A DNA stretch of 64,000 nt from Chryseobacterium soldanellicola (GTDB lineage Bacteria > Bacteroidota > Bacteroidia > Flavobacteriales > Weeksellaceae), in NCBI RefSeq assembly GCF_900100115.1, contig NZ_FNKL01000004.1, positions 496,001-560,000 on the forward strand. The letters run 5' to 3'. The notes under the pieces were generated by a model. It saw only the letters and a list, made by a program, of their open reading frames with translations, was not told the DNA's origin and did no database searches. Shown here piece after piece: positions 43,974 through 52,520 of this stretch. Numbering within the stretch: the stretch's first letter is position 1; each line of letters begins with the position of its first letter. The position numbers and the translations under genes were made by a program.

Positions 43974-44492
43974 TTAAGCTTCTTCAGTAGGAGTTTCTTC
44001 TACTACTTTAGCTTTAGGAGCAGCTGGTTTAGGAGCTTCTACCGGAGCGTCTGATACGATATCGAATTCGAAATTGTACTCAACATTTCTGTGTAATCTT
44101 ACATTTGCAGTTACTTTACCAGTTCTCTTGATCGTGTTTCCTGGGATTTTGATATATTTCTTATCTACAGAAACTCCAGCCTTAGCAAGAGCAGCAGAAA
44201 GATCTGCATTGTTGATAGATCCGAATAATTTATCACCAGAACCTACTTTTGCAGGAATAGTAATAGAAGTTTTCTTTAATTGATCTACTACCGCGTTAGC
44301 AGCAGCGATTAATTTAGCTTCTTCTTCTTTTCTAGCTTCCAAAGTAGCTTCCAGAGCTGCTTTATTTTTAGGTGTAGCTAAAAGTGCAATTCCCTGAGGA
44401 AGTAAAAAGTTTCTAGCATAACCTGGCTTTACGCTTACTGTATCGAATTCAAGACCTAAGTTTTCTACGTCTTTTTTTAGGATAATGTCCAT
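43974..44492 (-). CDS. rplI: 50S ribosomal protein L9
   Basis: 172 residues. N-terminal domain MDIILKKDVENLGLEFDTVSVKPGYARNFLLPQGIA binds 23S rRNA; a central helix and the C-terminal domain follow. About 25 extra residues at the end (AP/E-rich, APVEAPKPAAPKAKV, ending acidic) go beyond the usual 148-150. Operon rpsF-rpsR-rplI. Confidence 0.96.
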   Translation of the reverse strand: MDIILKKDVENLGLEFDTVSVKPGYARNFLLPQGIALLATPKNKAALEATLEARKEEEAKLIAAANAVVDQLKKTSITIPAKVGSGDKLFGSINNADLSAALAKAGVSVDKKYIKIPGNTIKRTGKVTANVRLHRNVEYNFEFDIVSDAPVEAPKPAAPKAKVVEETPTEEA

Positions 44493-44557
44493 TGTTGTTG
44501 TCCGTTTTAAGATTGAAAAATTAAAGATTGAAAAATTAAAAGATTAAGAAATTCAAA

Positions 44558-44592
44558 AAATCTAAAATCTAAAACCCAAAATTTAAAATCTC
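44558..44592. repeat. Heptad array AAATCTA-like, 5 units
   Basis: Five in-phase 7-bp units in the 183-nt rpsR-rplI gap, AAATCTA twice exact. Just upstream, 44507-44536 holds two copies of a 15-bp A-rich unit (AAGATTGAAAAATTA). Confidence 0.6.
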
Positions 44593-44674
44593 AATTTTCG
44601 TTAGAATTAAAATTATTTATTCAGCAACAAAAGAAGAAGGCGAACCCTCTTCTCTTATTTATTTTTTTGTTGGC

Positions 44675-44977
44675 TTATTTTAACAAGTCAGCTATATACG
44701 GCATCAAAGCAAGGTGTCTTGCTCTTTTGATCGCTGCAGAAACTTTTCTTTGGTATTTCAAAGAAGTTCCTGTGTATCTTCTTGGTAAAATTTTACCTTG
44801 TTCGTTTACGAATTGTAATAAGAAATCAGCATCTTTGTAATCAACGTGCTTAATTCCAAATTTTTTGAATCTACAATATTTCTTTTCAGATTTTGTATTG
44901 ATATCAAGCGGAGTAAGGAATTTTACTTCTGATTCTCCTCCAGCTGAGGCTTGTTTAGCCATTTCGTCTATTGCCAT
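44675..44977 (-). CDS. rpsR: 30S ribosomal protein S18
   Basis: 100 residues: KKYCRFKKFGIKHVDYKDADFLLQFVNEQGKILPRRYTGTSLKYQRKVSAAIKRARHLALMPY is the complete S18 core. It has about 25 extra N-terminal residues (MAIDEMAKQASAGGE). Binds 16S rRNA with S6, encoded next to it. Confidence 0.97.
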   Translation of the reverse strand: MAIDEMAKQASAGGESEVKFLTPLDINTKSEKKYCRFKKFGIKHVDYKDADFLLQFVNEQGKILPRRYTGTSLKYQRKVSAAIKRARHLALMPYIADLLK

Positions 44978-45008
44978 GTCTTGTCGTTTTAAAAAATTGG
45001 GTTAATAA

Positions 45009-45350
45009 TTAAGCTCTAGATGCTTTTACTTTAGTTCTTCTAGTTACCGCATACTCGATAGCGTGCTTGTCTAGTTTTGTTGTAAGGTAACGGATTACTC
45101 TTTCGTCACGTTTGAATGCTAATTCTAAATCAGCAACGATAGTACCTTCGCCTTTAAACTCGATTAAAGTATAGAATCCGTTCTTTTTCAATTGAATCGG
45201 ATAAGCTAGTTTTTTTAATCCCCAGTTTTCTTTAGCAACGATTTCACAGTTCTTTTCTTTCAAAAGATCTTCAAATTTTTTCACTGCTTCCTCCACCTGA
45301 GCATCAGATAGAACGGGAGTTAAAATGAAAACAGTTTCGTAATTGTTCAT
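45009..45350 (-). CDS. rpsF: 30S ribosomal protein S6
   Basis: 113 residues: MNNYETVFILTPVLSDAQVEEAVKKF, WGLKKLAYPIQLKKNGFYTLIEFKG and RDERVIRYLTTKLDKHA match S6. First gene of the rpsF-rpsR-rplI operon, with a well-formed promoter upstream at 45385-45415. Confidence 0.97.
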   Translation of the reverse strand: MNNYETVFILTPVLSDAQVEEAVKKFEDLLKEKNCEIVAKENWGLKKLAYPIQLKKNGFYTLIEFKGEGTIVADLELAFKRDERVIRYLTTKLDKHAIEYAVTRRTKVKASRA

Positions 45351-45384
45351 AATGTTAAATGAATTTGTTAATTATTTCGAGGTG

Positions 45385-45415
45385 CAAAATTATGGTTTTT
45401 ATTTCTAATACACAA
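45385..45415 (-). promoter_or_regulatory. Promoter of rpsF-rpsR-rplI (TTG-N20-TAATTTTG)
   Basis: Minus-strand -33 TTG at 45413-45415 and -7 TAATTTTG at 45385-45392; leader about 28 nt to the rpsF ATG at 45350. Confidence 0.65.
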
Positions 45416-45524
45416 TATATGAGTGAATATTTATGGAAAAATATTGGTTCATATTAGTTTATAAATAGAAAAATTTCGGATTTTTTAACTAGGAACTAGC
45501 ATCATTAAAAAGCTAAAAAACTAG

Positions 45525-46880
45525 TTAATCATCATTATTCCTAATTTCGTTCAGGAAATTCAGTTTAATGACATCATATAAAGAATGTCTGCTCACTAAA
45601 ATCGAAACAATGGACGAAACCATTCCTGCCAGCATTAGATGAAATATAAGTGAATGTCTGTCAGTCATTTCCAGAACGATAATTGCAGATGTAAATGGTG
45701 CTCTCGTAATTCCGGTAAGAAAAGCGACCATTCCTCCGAGAATGACAACATTGCTTTCGTTTGGTGTTAAATGAATTGCTCCTGAAATAACAGAACCAAT
45801 ACTTGCTCCTGCTGTCAAAGCTGGTGCAAAGATTCCTCCTGCGCCACCTGAAGTGAAGGAAAGGGCAGGGCCCAGCATCCTTAAAACAGGAACGTACCAG
45901 TCTTCATGTTTATCCTGAGTAAAAAGTACGCGCTGCATAATTTCTTTACCTGAACCTAATATTTCTCTGTTGATAAAATATGCTATAGAAGCTATAACAA
46001 GTGCACAGGCAATTAAAAAAAGTATGTTTGACCGGTCGGTTTTAAGCTTTCTTTTCTTCCAGTCGCTCATTTTAAGCATAGTTACAGAAAGCTGGCTCGC
46101 CAAAATTCCTGCAATTCCTGCAACAAGAATAATAGGGAACATGACCATTAAAGAAACGTCATTGGTTTTCGGATAGCCGAGGTATAAATAAGATCCGGCT
46201 AATGTTTGCGCTGTTAAACCCGCAATAATAACAGCGGTAAAAAGAGCGGTTTTAAAGTAATTGATATGTGTTTTTGAAAGTTCTTCAACGGCAAATACAA
46301 TTCCGCCAAGCGGTGTATTAAAGGCAGCTGCAAGTCCGGCTGCGGCACCTGTCATGATCATATTTTTCTTTGAAATTTTCGGCCACCATTCGGGAAGATA
46401 TTCATTGACTTTCCTGAAAACGGAGCCCGCAATCTGAATTGTAGGGCCTTCACGTCCAACGGCGCCGCCTCCAATTACTAAAACAGTGGATGAAAGTATT
46501 TTAAAGAAAATAATTTTAAGGCTTAAAAGGCTTCTGATTTTTCGATGCTCTTTAGGGTTTGCCAGCTCTACGGCGGCCATCACCTGCGGAATTCCGCTTC
46601 CTTTGGCATTGGGGGCAAACTCTTTCACCAGCCACCAGGAAAGCACAAAACCGATCGGCGCAATAATGAAGATCATCCAGGCGTGCCAATCGATAATTAT
46701 GTGTAAAAGACCTTCACCCCATGCAAAAATTTTAGCATACATCACTGCAAAAAAGCCTGTAATCACCGAGCCTATCCAAAAAGGAATGGCTTGAAGCAAA
46801 TTATGCTTCAGCTGTTCGTTTCGGATATTGTCAAAAGATTTTTTGAGACTTCTGCGGATGAGATCGAAAATTTTACGCAT
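45525..46880 (-). CDS. ClC-family chloride channel/antiporter
   Basis: 451 residues, about ten to twelve membrane segments. Selectivity motifs: GSGIPQV, GREGPTIQIAG (E is the gating glutamate), and GGAGGIFAPALTAGASIG. No C-terminal CBS domains. The intact gating glutamate suggests a proton-coupled exchanger rather than a pure channel. The -7 box TAAATTTG ends 4 nt before the ATG. Confidence 0.93.
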   Translation of the reverse strand: MRKIFDLIRRSLKKSFDNIRNEQLKHNLLQAIPFWIGSVITGFFAVMYAKIFAWGEGLLHIIIDWHAWMIFIIAPIGFVLSWWLVKEFAPNAKGSGIPQVMAAVELANPKEHRKIRSLLSLKIIFFKILSSTVLVIGGGAVGREGPTIQIAGSVFRKVNEYLPEWWPKISKKNMIMTGAAAGLAAAFNTPLGGIVFAVEELSKTHINYFKTALFTAVIIAGLTAQTLAGSYLYLGYPKTNDVSLMVMFPIILVAGIAGILASQLSVTMLKMSDWKKRKLKTDRSNILFLIACALVIASIAYFINREILGSGKEIMQRVLFTQDKHEDWYVPVLRMLGPALSFTSGGAGGIFAPALTAGASIGSVISGAIHLTPNESNVVILGGMVAFLTGITRAPFTSAIIVLEMTDRHSLIFHLMLAGMVSSIVSILVSRHSLYDVIKLNFLNEIRNNDD

Positions 46881-46884
46881 ACCT

Positions 46885-46892
46885 CAAATTTA
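46885..46892 (-). promoter_or_regulatory. -7 promoter box (TAAATTTG) of the ClC gene
   Basis: Followed on the minus strand by AGGT and then the ATG at 46880. Confidence 0.45.
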
Positions 46893-46924
46893 ATCTAAAT
46901 TTTATTAAAATGAAAAAATATTGG

Positions 46925-47538
46925 TTAAATATCTTTTAAAAATTTCGAAATCTGTAAAGCTCGAGCTAATGATAATTTTTTAGATAAGCCGAAACTTAAA
47001 ATATTGTTTTTAATTTCGAGTTTAAAATCTTTATCTGGAAATAATTTTATAGTTTCTTTTCTTTTTGGGCTTAAAAAATTCTTAGTCTTAAATTGATCGC
47101 TTCCCAAAACATAGAAATCTTTAAAATCATCATCTTTTATATTTATATTAAAACTGCTGAAAATTCCTGCAATTTTATCTGTCCATTTCTTTTTGTTGAT
47201 TGAAATGTATTCGAAGTTTTCATCTAATTCTTTTATTCCCCAAACTTCTAAAAATTCTTGTGTTCTAGCACTATACTTTCTGTTATAATGTATGGTTCTG
47301 ATTACTATATAAAGGTAAAATGAGTTATTTTCACTATCAACTAAATAACAAATTTGAGGAATGAAATCCGGATTCTCTATCATTGGTTTGAAATGGAATA
47401 AAGGAGAATCTTTAATGTCAATGACTGAAACATTATATATTTCACAAAGCTTATCATAAATTTTGAAAATTTGTTTTTTCTGCTCTTCAGTAAAGTAAAT
47501 AATTTGATATAGTTTATTTCTCTTAAATTAAAATTCAT
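46925..47538 (-). pseudogene. Frameshifted hypothetical protein gene
   Basis: The longest ATG frame covers 152 residues (46925-47383). In the same frame, coding-like sequence continues upstream for about 48 more codons to a stop at 47528-47530 with no ATG, GTG or TTG start. An ATG at 47536-47538 in a neighbouring frame (MNFNL) would join it if one base were added in the TTTAAG stretch at 47522-47527 (minus strand: TTA AAG). So the original gene probably had about 204 codons and has lost one A, or the base is a sequencing error. The protein is soluble, rich in K/D/F; I do not recognise the family. Confidence 0.55.
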
Positions 47539-47591
47539 TTATTTGAATATAAGATTTTAAAATTAAATAAATCAATATTAAATCCAACAAA

Positions 47592-47617
47592 AAACCTCCG
47601 AAAAAATTCGAAGGTTT
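47592..47617 (-). terminator. Terminator after the orphan E2 gene
   Basis: 11-bp stem with one mismatch (47592-47602 with 47607-47617), loop of 4, T run on the minus strand; 68 nt after the stop codon. Confidence 0.6.
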
Positions 47618-47652
47618 GTATATTTTAAATGTTTCGATAAGTTAAAGATAAC

Positions 47653-47680
47653 AATTATCTCACTTATCAATAATCATTTA
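47653..47680. repeat. Heptad-periodic stretch, 4 units
   Basis: Units of the TCATTTA/TCAATAA type in phase, just after the E2 gene. Confidence 0.4.
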
Positions 47681-47684
47681 TACA

Positions 47685-49001
47685 TTAAATCTCTGTATTC
47701 AGATCCCAGTTTTGAAGGTAATCGTGAACGTGCTTCAACATCATTCCTCCTAAAGAACCGTCTACCACTCTGTGATCGTAAGAATGAGACATGAACATCA
47801 ACTGACGGATTGCAATCACATCACCGTCTTTAGTTTCAAGAACTGCAGGTTTTTTAACGATGGCTCCGATTGCTAAAATCGCAACCTGTGGCTGAGGAAT
47901 AATAGGCGTTCCCATTAGGTTTCCGAAGCTTCCAACGTTAGAAATCGTGTAGGTCGCCCCTTGAGTATCTTCTGGTCTCAATTTCTTGTTTCTTGCTCTG
48001 TACGCTAAATCGTTGATCGCTTTTGCAAGACCTGAAAGTGATAATTGATCAGCATTTTTAATCACAGGAACAATAAGATTTCCGTCTGGTAAAGCAGTTG
48101 CCATACCGATGTTAATATTTTTCTTTTTTATGATGTTTTCACCGTTAAGAGAAACATTGATCATTGGGAAATCCTGAATAGCTTTTACTACGGCTTTAAC
48201 GAAAATCGGCATGAAAGTTAGTTTTTCACCTTCACGTTTTTCAAAAATATCTTTATGCTTATTTCTCCATTTTACAACGTTGGTAACGTCTGTTTCGATG
48301 AAAGAAGTCACGTGTGGCGCAATTTGTTTTGCTTTCACCATGTTTTCAGCGATGATTTTTCTCATTCTGTCCATAGGAATGATCTCATCCCCAGCTGCAA
48401 CAGGAACTGTAGAAACCGGAGCTGAAGTTGCCATCGGCTGTGGAGCAGGAGCCACTTGTTGTACCGGAGCAGCTTGTTGTATAGGCTGATTTCCTCTGTT
48501 GTTAACGTAAGCTAAAATATCTTCTTTGGTAATTCTTCCTTCTAAACCGCTTCCTTTGATAGATTTAAGTTCAGTTTCAGAAATATTTTCCTGTTGTGCG
48601 ATTGATTTTACAAGCGGAGACAGATAAAGATCTCCTGAAAATTCTACGTGTGAAGTAGCGGTAGGGCTTAGCGGCTCTTCAATCGTTTTTAAAGTATTTG
48701 CGTCCGGAGTGGCAGCCGGAGTTTCAGTTACTTCTTCTGAAGCTGTATTTCCGCCTTCTCCTTCAATTTCTAAAATAGCAATGGCTTCACCCACTTTTGC
48801 AACCTCGTCTTTCTGCTTTAAAATCTTTACGATTTTCCCCGAAACTGGTGTCGGAACGTCTGAATCTACCTTATCTGTTGCAATTTCTACTACGGAATCA
48901 TCTTCTTTTACATTATCTCCTTCGTTGAACAACCAAGTGATAATTGTCGCTTCCATAACACCTTCTCCCATGGAAGGAAGCAATAATTTGTATTCTGCCA
49001 T
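47685..49001 (-). CDS. 2-oxo acid dehydrogenase E2 (dihydrolipoamide acyltransferase)
   Basis: 438 residues. Lipoyl domain with EIATDKVDSDVPTPVSG (lipoyl lysine about 44), linker, subunit-binding domain (SPLVKSIAQQENISETELKSIKGSGLEGRITKEDIL), catalytic domain ending HSYDHRVVDGSLGG. Second E2 in the window but not paired with an E1 here. The DKVDSDVP pattern is closer to branched-chain or acetoin-type E2 than to the SucB at 37336. Substrate (pyruvate or branched-chain oxoacid) not settled. Confidence 0.92.
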   Translation of the reverse strand: MAEYKLLLPSMGEGVMEATIITWLFNEGDNVKEDDSVVEIATDKVDSDVPTPVSGKIVKILKQKDEVAKVGEAIAILEIEGEGGNTASEEVTETPAATPDANTLKTIEEPLSPTATSHVEFSGDLYLSPLVKSIAQQENISETELKSIKGSGLEGRITKEDILAYVNNRGNQPIQQAAPVQQVAPAPQPMATSAPVSTVPVAAGDEIIPMDRMRKIIAENMVKAKQIAPHVTSFIETDVTNVVKWRNKHKDIFEKREGEKLTFMPIFVKAVVKAIQDFPMINVSLNGENIIKKKNINIGMATALPDGNLIVPVIKNADQLSLSGLAKAINDLAYRARNKKLRPEDTQGATYTISNVGSFGNLMGTPIIPQPQVAILAIGAIVKKPAVLETKDGDVIAIRQLMFMSHSYDHRVVDGSLGGMMLKHVHDYLQNWDLNTEI

Positions 49002-49021
49002 TTTTAATTTTTAGATTTTGA

Positions 49022-49029
49022 CAAATATA
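49022..49029 (-). promoter_or_regulatory. -7 promoter box (TATATTTG) of the E2 gene
   Basis: 21 nt before the minus-strand ATG at 49001; no TTG at -33. Confidence 0.4.
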
Positions 49030-49064
49030 TAAAAAAAATCAATTTTTTTACGGAATATTTAATT

Positions 49065-49892
49065 TTAGGAAAATTCGATGTAAATATTTTCGCCAACATT
49101 AAGTCCGAATAAAGATTTTGCGCCGTTTTTTTTGCTTCCTTTATAGATTGTAAGCTCCAAAAGCTGACTGTCATTGAAAATTGCCGCAGACTGCCCGTGG
49201 AATTCCGTTTCTCTTTCCCAGTCAGAAACCACTTCCGTATGACTTGAAAATATCCTTGAAAGACTTAAATTTCTGAATTTTATGGTGAAATTTTCATATC
49301 CTTTACCCATACTTTCGAAAAAATCTTTGCTGATATTTGATATTATATTTCCGAAATTATCAATATAAGTTACTTCCCCGATAATCATCTTTTCAGACTC
49401 ATTATAAACAGGTTTCGGGAATAAAAGCTGCTTTGCAGAATCTATTTTTCGCCCGATCACCTCCGGAAGTCCGCCATTCGCCAAATGGACAGCTGCAGGA
49501 ACGAAAACATCTGTTGAAGTGAAATTAATAATGTCATCAAATCTGTTGTTTAATGTAATTTCATAAATGGCTTCAGGTTTAATATCGAAAAAAATTAAAC
49601 TTAAAAGTCCGTTATCGGCTGCTAAAAAGTATGATCCGTCTGCTTTATAGAGAATATTTTTCCTCGATTTGTTGTGAAAACTGTCTACAGAAATAATATG
49701 AATCGTACCTTTTGGAAAATATTTATAAGAATTTCTAACAATATACGAAGTCTGTATAAGGTTAAAAGCCTGGATGTCGTGGGTAATATCAATAATATTA
49801 ACCTTCTGATTCAGAGACAGAATCTTGCCTTTCACAGCTGAAACTCTGTAATCTAAATTTCCGAAATCCGAAGTTAGGGTAATAATTGACAT
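49065..49892 (-). CDS. SAM hydroxide adenosyltransferase (DUF62)
   Basis: 275 residues. It begins IITLTSDFGNLDYRVSAVKGKIL, with the aspartate of the DFG and then VNIIDITHDIQAFN; AADNGLLSLIF and TFGN-like IDNFGNIISN follow. Members hydrolyse S-adenosylmethionine to adenosine and methionine; they are relatives of the fluorinase and chlorinase. Divergent from phoH, an arrangement I have seen often in Flavobacteriia. Cytosolic. Confidence 0.9.
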   Translation of the reverse strand: MSIITLTSDFGNLDYRVSAVKGKILSLNQKVNIIDITHDIQAFNLIQTSYIVRNSYKYFPKGTIHIISVDSFHNKSRKNILYKADGSYFLAADNGLLSLIFFDIKPEAIYEITLNNRFDDIINFTSTDVFVPAAVHLANGGLPEVIGRKIDSAKQLLFPKPVYNESEKMIIGEVTYIDNFGNIISNISKDFFESMGKGYENFTIKFRNLSLSRIFSSHTEVVSDWERETEFHGQSAAIFNDSQLLELTIYKGSKKNGAKSLFGLNVGENIYIEFS

Positions 49893-49917
49893 GGGTGGTT
49901 GTAGAATGATAGAACTG

Positions 49918-49925
49918 CAAATTTA
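49918..49925 (-). promoter_or_regulatory. -7 promoter box (TAAATTTG) of the SAM hydrolase gene
   Basis: Minus-strand match 26 nt before the ATG at 49892. Confidence 0.45.
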
Positions 49926-49952
49926 TTTAAAATAAAGAGAATGCCCGAAAGA

Positions 49953-49980
49953 TTGTGGAAAAGAATTTGATATAAATTTG
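49953..49980 (+). promoter_or_regulatory. Promoter of phoH (TTG-N17-TAAATTTG)
   Basis: -33 TTG at 49953-49955 and -7 TAAATTTG at 49973-49980; leader about 35 nt to the phoH ATG. Confidence 0.6.
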
Positions 49981-50021
49981 AAAAAAAACTTTAAATTTAA
50001 AATCTAAAATAAAAATACTGC

Positions 50022-50978
50022 ATGTTTGAATTAACATATGATTTGGAAGAGATCGATTCAAAAATCTTCTATGGAGTTAATAACCAATATTTCAATTTAA
50101 TTAAATCAACTTTTCCGACACTGAAAATTACGGGGAGAGATCACTATATTTTTGCAATGGGAAATCAGGAAGCTTTGGATGTATTCAAGAAAAAGCTTGA
50201 TGATATTGTAGGATTTATTTCAAAAAATAATTCTATCGACCTGAAAGATGTTGAAAATCTTCTTAATATCAGGGATGAAAACGAAAAACAATTGGTTTTC
50301 GATCAGGATATTATTGTAAAAGGCGTAAACGGTAAAATAATTAAAGCCAAAACCACCAATCTTAAAAAATTAGTAAAAGAAACTGAGAAAAAAGATATGG
50401 TTTTTGCGATCGGACCTGCGGGGACGGGTAAAACGTATACAAGTGTTGCATTGGCTGCCAGAGCTTTAAAAGATAAACAGGTTAAAAGAATCGTTCTGAC
50501 GAGACCGGCTGTAGAAGCGGGGGAGAGTTTAGGATTTTTGCCGGGAGATCTTAAAGAAAAGCTGGATCCTTATTTGCAGCCTTTATATGATGCACTTCGT
50601 GACATGATTCCTCACGAAAAACTGGAAGGTTTTATTGAGAAAAAAGTAATCGAGGTTGCGCCATTGGCTTTTATGAGAGGAAGAACGCTGGATGATGCTT
50701 TTGTAATTCTGGATGAAGCTCAAAATACAACCCATTCTCAGATGAAAATGTTTTTAACAAGAATGGGGATGAATGCGAAATTTATTATTACAGGCGATCC
50801 AACCCAGATCGATTTACCTCCAAAACAACAATCCGGGTTAAAAGAAGCCATGAGAATTTTAAAAGATGTAAAAGAGATCGGTTTTGTGCATCTTACGGAA
50901 GAAGATGTGGTAAGACACCCTGTTGTAAAGAAAATTATCCTTGCTTATAATGAAGAGGATAAAAGATTGAAAGATTAA
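50022..50978 (+). CDS. phoH: PhoH-family ATPase
   Basis: 318 residues. N-terminal KH-like piece, then P-loop ATPase: Walker A FAIGPAGTGKTYTSVALAARAL (about 130-150), PAVEAGESLGFLPGDLKEKLDPYLQPLYD, Walker B DAFVILDEAQNTTHSQMKMFLTRMG and ITGDPTQIDLP. PhoH proteins are cytosolic and linked to RNA metabolism, often with YbeY. Terminator at 50991-51021. Confidence 0.95.
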   Translation: MFELTYDLEEIDSKIFYGVNNQYFNLIKSTFPTLKITGRDHYIFAMGNQEALDVFKKKLDDIVGFISKNNSIDLKDVENLLNIRDENEKQLVFDQDIIVKGVNGKIIKAKTTNLKKLVKETEKKDMVFAIGPAGTGKTYTSVALAARALKDKQVKRIVLTRPAVEAGESLGFLPGDLKEKLDPYLQPLYDALRDMIPHEKLEGFIEKKVIEVAPLAFMRGRTLDDAFVILDEAQNTTHSQMKMFLTRMGMNAKFIITGDPTQIDLPPKQQSGLKEAMRILKDVKEIGFVHLTEEDVVRHPVVKKIILAYNEEDKRLKD

Positions 50979-50990
50979 AAATTTAAATAT

Positions 50991-51021
50991 AAAGCGGGAT
51001 AAAATTTATTCCGCTTTTTTT
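50991..51021 (+). terminator. Terminator of phoH
   Basis: 9-bp stem (50991-50999 with 51009-51017, one G-U pair) followed by T residues. Confidence 0.8.
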
Positions 51022-51075
51022 GTTTTAATGGAGAATTGTAAACATTAATTTTAATTAATAAAAGAAAATAATTAG

Positions 51076-51083
51076 TAATTTTG
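51076..51083 (+). promoter_or_regulatory. -7 promoter box (TAATTTTG)
   Basis: 26 nt before the first beta-barrel gene; no TTG at -33. Confidence 0.45.
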
Positions 51084-51108
51084 GATCGAAGAATTTAAAA
51101 TTATTAAA

Positions 51109-51618
51109 ATGAAAAAACTATTATTATTAGGAGCTTTTGCTTTCTTGGGAGGCGCTGCTCAGGCTCAGGAAGGATTTAGATTAGGCGGTCATATCGGTGC
51201 TCCGCTGGGGGACGCTTCAGATGCAGCAAGCGTTACAATAGGTATAGACGCTGCTTATATGTGGAATATTACCAAAGGTCTTGATATTGGTGTTACCACA
51301 GGATATTCACATTTTTTCGGAAAGGATAATCTTGATGATTTCGGCTTCATTCCTTTGGCGGCATCAGGAAAGTATAAATTTGATAAAATTCCTCTTTTTG
51401 TGGGATTGGATCTGGGAGCTGCAATTTCTACCAAAGATTATATCAACAGTGGATTGTATGTTGCCCCAAGAGTGGGATATCAGATGAAAAATACTGAATT
51501 GTATTTAGGATTCCAAAGCATTAGCAGTAAATACAAGGATCATGGTCCTTATTGGTATGACAACGGCAGGCATAATTTTGGAGCCGTTAATTTTGGTGTA
51601 AATTTCTTTTTAAAGTAA
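51109..51618 (+). CDS. Small outer-membrane beta-barrel protein 1
   Basis: 169 residues. Signal peptide MKKLLLLGAFAFLGGAAQAQ, then alternating amphipathic strands typical of an eight-stranded OMP barrel (AYMWNITKGLDIGVTTGYSHFF, GKYKFDKIPLFVGLDLGAAI, LYVAPRVGYQ) and a terminal aromatic-rich FGVNFFLK. Probably structural; no ligand known. First of three adjacent OMP genes. Confidence 0.85.
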   Translation: MKKLLLLGAFAFLGGAAQAQEGFRLGGHIGAPLGDASDAASVTIGIDAAYMWNITKGLDIGVTTGYSHFFGKDNLDDFGFIPLAASGKYKFDKIPLFVGLDLGAAISTKDYINSGLYVAPRVGYQMKNTELYLGFQSISSKYKDHGPYWYDNGRHNFGAVNFGVNFFLK

Positions 51619-51641
51619 AAATTCAAAAAATCAAATAATTT

Positions 51642-51671
51642 AAGCTCCAATTGCAAAGTTGGAGTTTTTTT
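51642..51671 (+). terminator. Terminator after barrel gene 1
   Basis: 9-bp stem (51642-51650 with 51659-51667, one G-U pair) then T residues. Confidence 0.7.
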
Positions 51672-51792
51672 GATGAAAATTTTGTGAATAAGTCAATATC
51701 CTTTATTTAATACGCTTTATTGTCGAAAATTGCTAATATTAATCAATGATATTAATCACATTAACAAATTTTAATATTACCGTAACCAGACG

Positions 51793-51800
51793 TAATTTTG
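51793..51800 (+). promoter_or_regulatory. -7 promoter box (TAATTTTG) of barrel gene 2
   Basis: 30 nt before the ATG at 51831. A TTG-start frame from 51798 begins inside this box, which argues against it. Confidence 0.5.
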
Positions 51801-51830
51801 CCGTCAGAAAGTATTAAAATTTTTAAAAAA

Positions 51831-52439
51831 ATGAAAAAAGTATTATTAATGGGTGCGATTGCACTTTTTGGTTTATCTAATGCTCAGATTGCTAAGGGAA
51901 CAACTTATCTTTCAGGACAAGTAAACTATACTTCAACTCAAGATAACAATACTGATGCCAAATCAGAAGATTTCAAAATTATCCCTACTGTAGGATATTT
52001 CGTTGGAACTAACTTAGCAGTTGGTGTAGGTGTAGGTTACCAAAACGGTTCTACTACTAGCTTTATCGCTGATGATAAAGTAAAAACTTCAACTGATGCT
52101 ATCGTTGTAGCTCCTTTCGTAAGAAAGTACTGGACTTTAGGTGAGAAATTCTATTTCTTCGGTCAATTAGAAGTTCCTATGGCGTTTGGTAAGGATAAAA
52201 GAGAATCTAATTCTCCACTTGTAAACGAGTACGAAAATAAATTCACTTCTATCGGTGTAAACGTAAAACCAGGTTTAGATTATTTCTTAAACAAAAACTG
52301 GTCTATCGAAGCTACAATCGGTGAGTTTGGATACAACAACTTCAAATACAAAGATATCGATAACAGTACTGATAACTTCAACTTCGGTCTGAACTTATCT
52401 TCTGTAACTTTCGGTGTTAAGTATGTTTTCGCTAAATAA
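51831..52439 (+). CDS. Small outer-membrane beta-barrel protein 2
   Basis: 202 residues from the ATG at 51831; the upstream TTG frame is rejected. Signal peptide MKKVLLMGAIALFGLSNAQ; the mature barrel begins GTTYLSGQVNYTS and ends VTFGVKYVFAK, with closing F/K as in barrel OMPs. A strong paralogue of the next gene. Confidence 0.85.
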   Translation: MKKVLLMGAIALFGLSNAQIAKGTTYLSGQVNYTSTQDNNTDAKSEDFKIIPTVGYFVGTNLAVGVGVGYQNGSTTSFIADDKVKTSTDAIVVAPFVRKYWTLGEKFYFFGQLEVPMAFGKDKRESNSPLVNEYENKFTSIGVNVKPGLDYFLNKNWSIEATIGEFGYNNFKYKDIDNSTDNFNFGLNLSSVTFGVKYVFAK

Positions 52440-52459
52440 TTGACGAAACATAAAAATAT

Positions 52460-52492
52460 AAGTCCTAAGATTAATTTCTTAGGACTTTTATC
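52460..52492 (+). terminator. Terminator after barrel gene 2
   Basis: Perfect 11-bp stem (52460-52470 with 52477-52487), 6-nt loop, T tract. Confidence 0.8.
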
Positions 52493-52520
52493 TATAAATT
52501 AAACTTTTAACTAAAAAATT

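Noticed and set aside
43974..44050. L9 C-terminal extension as a fused extra protein
   Set aside because: Low-complexity A/P/E tail of about 25 residues; no fold is suggested.
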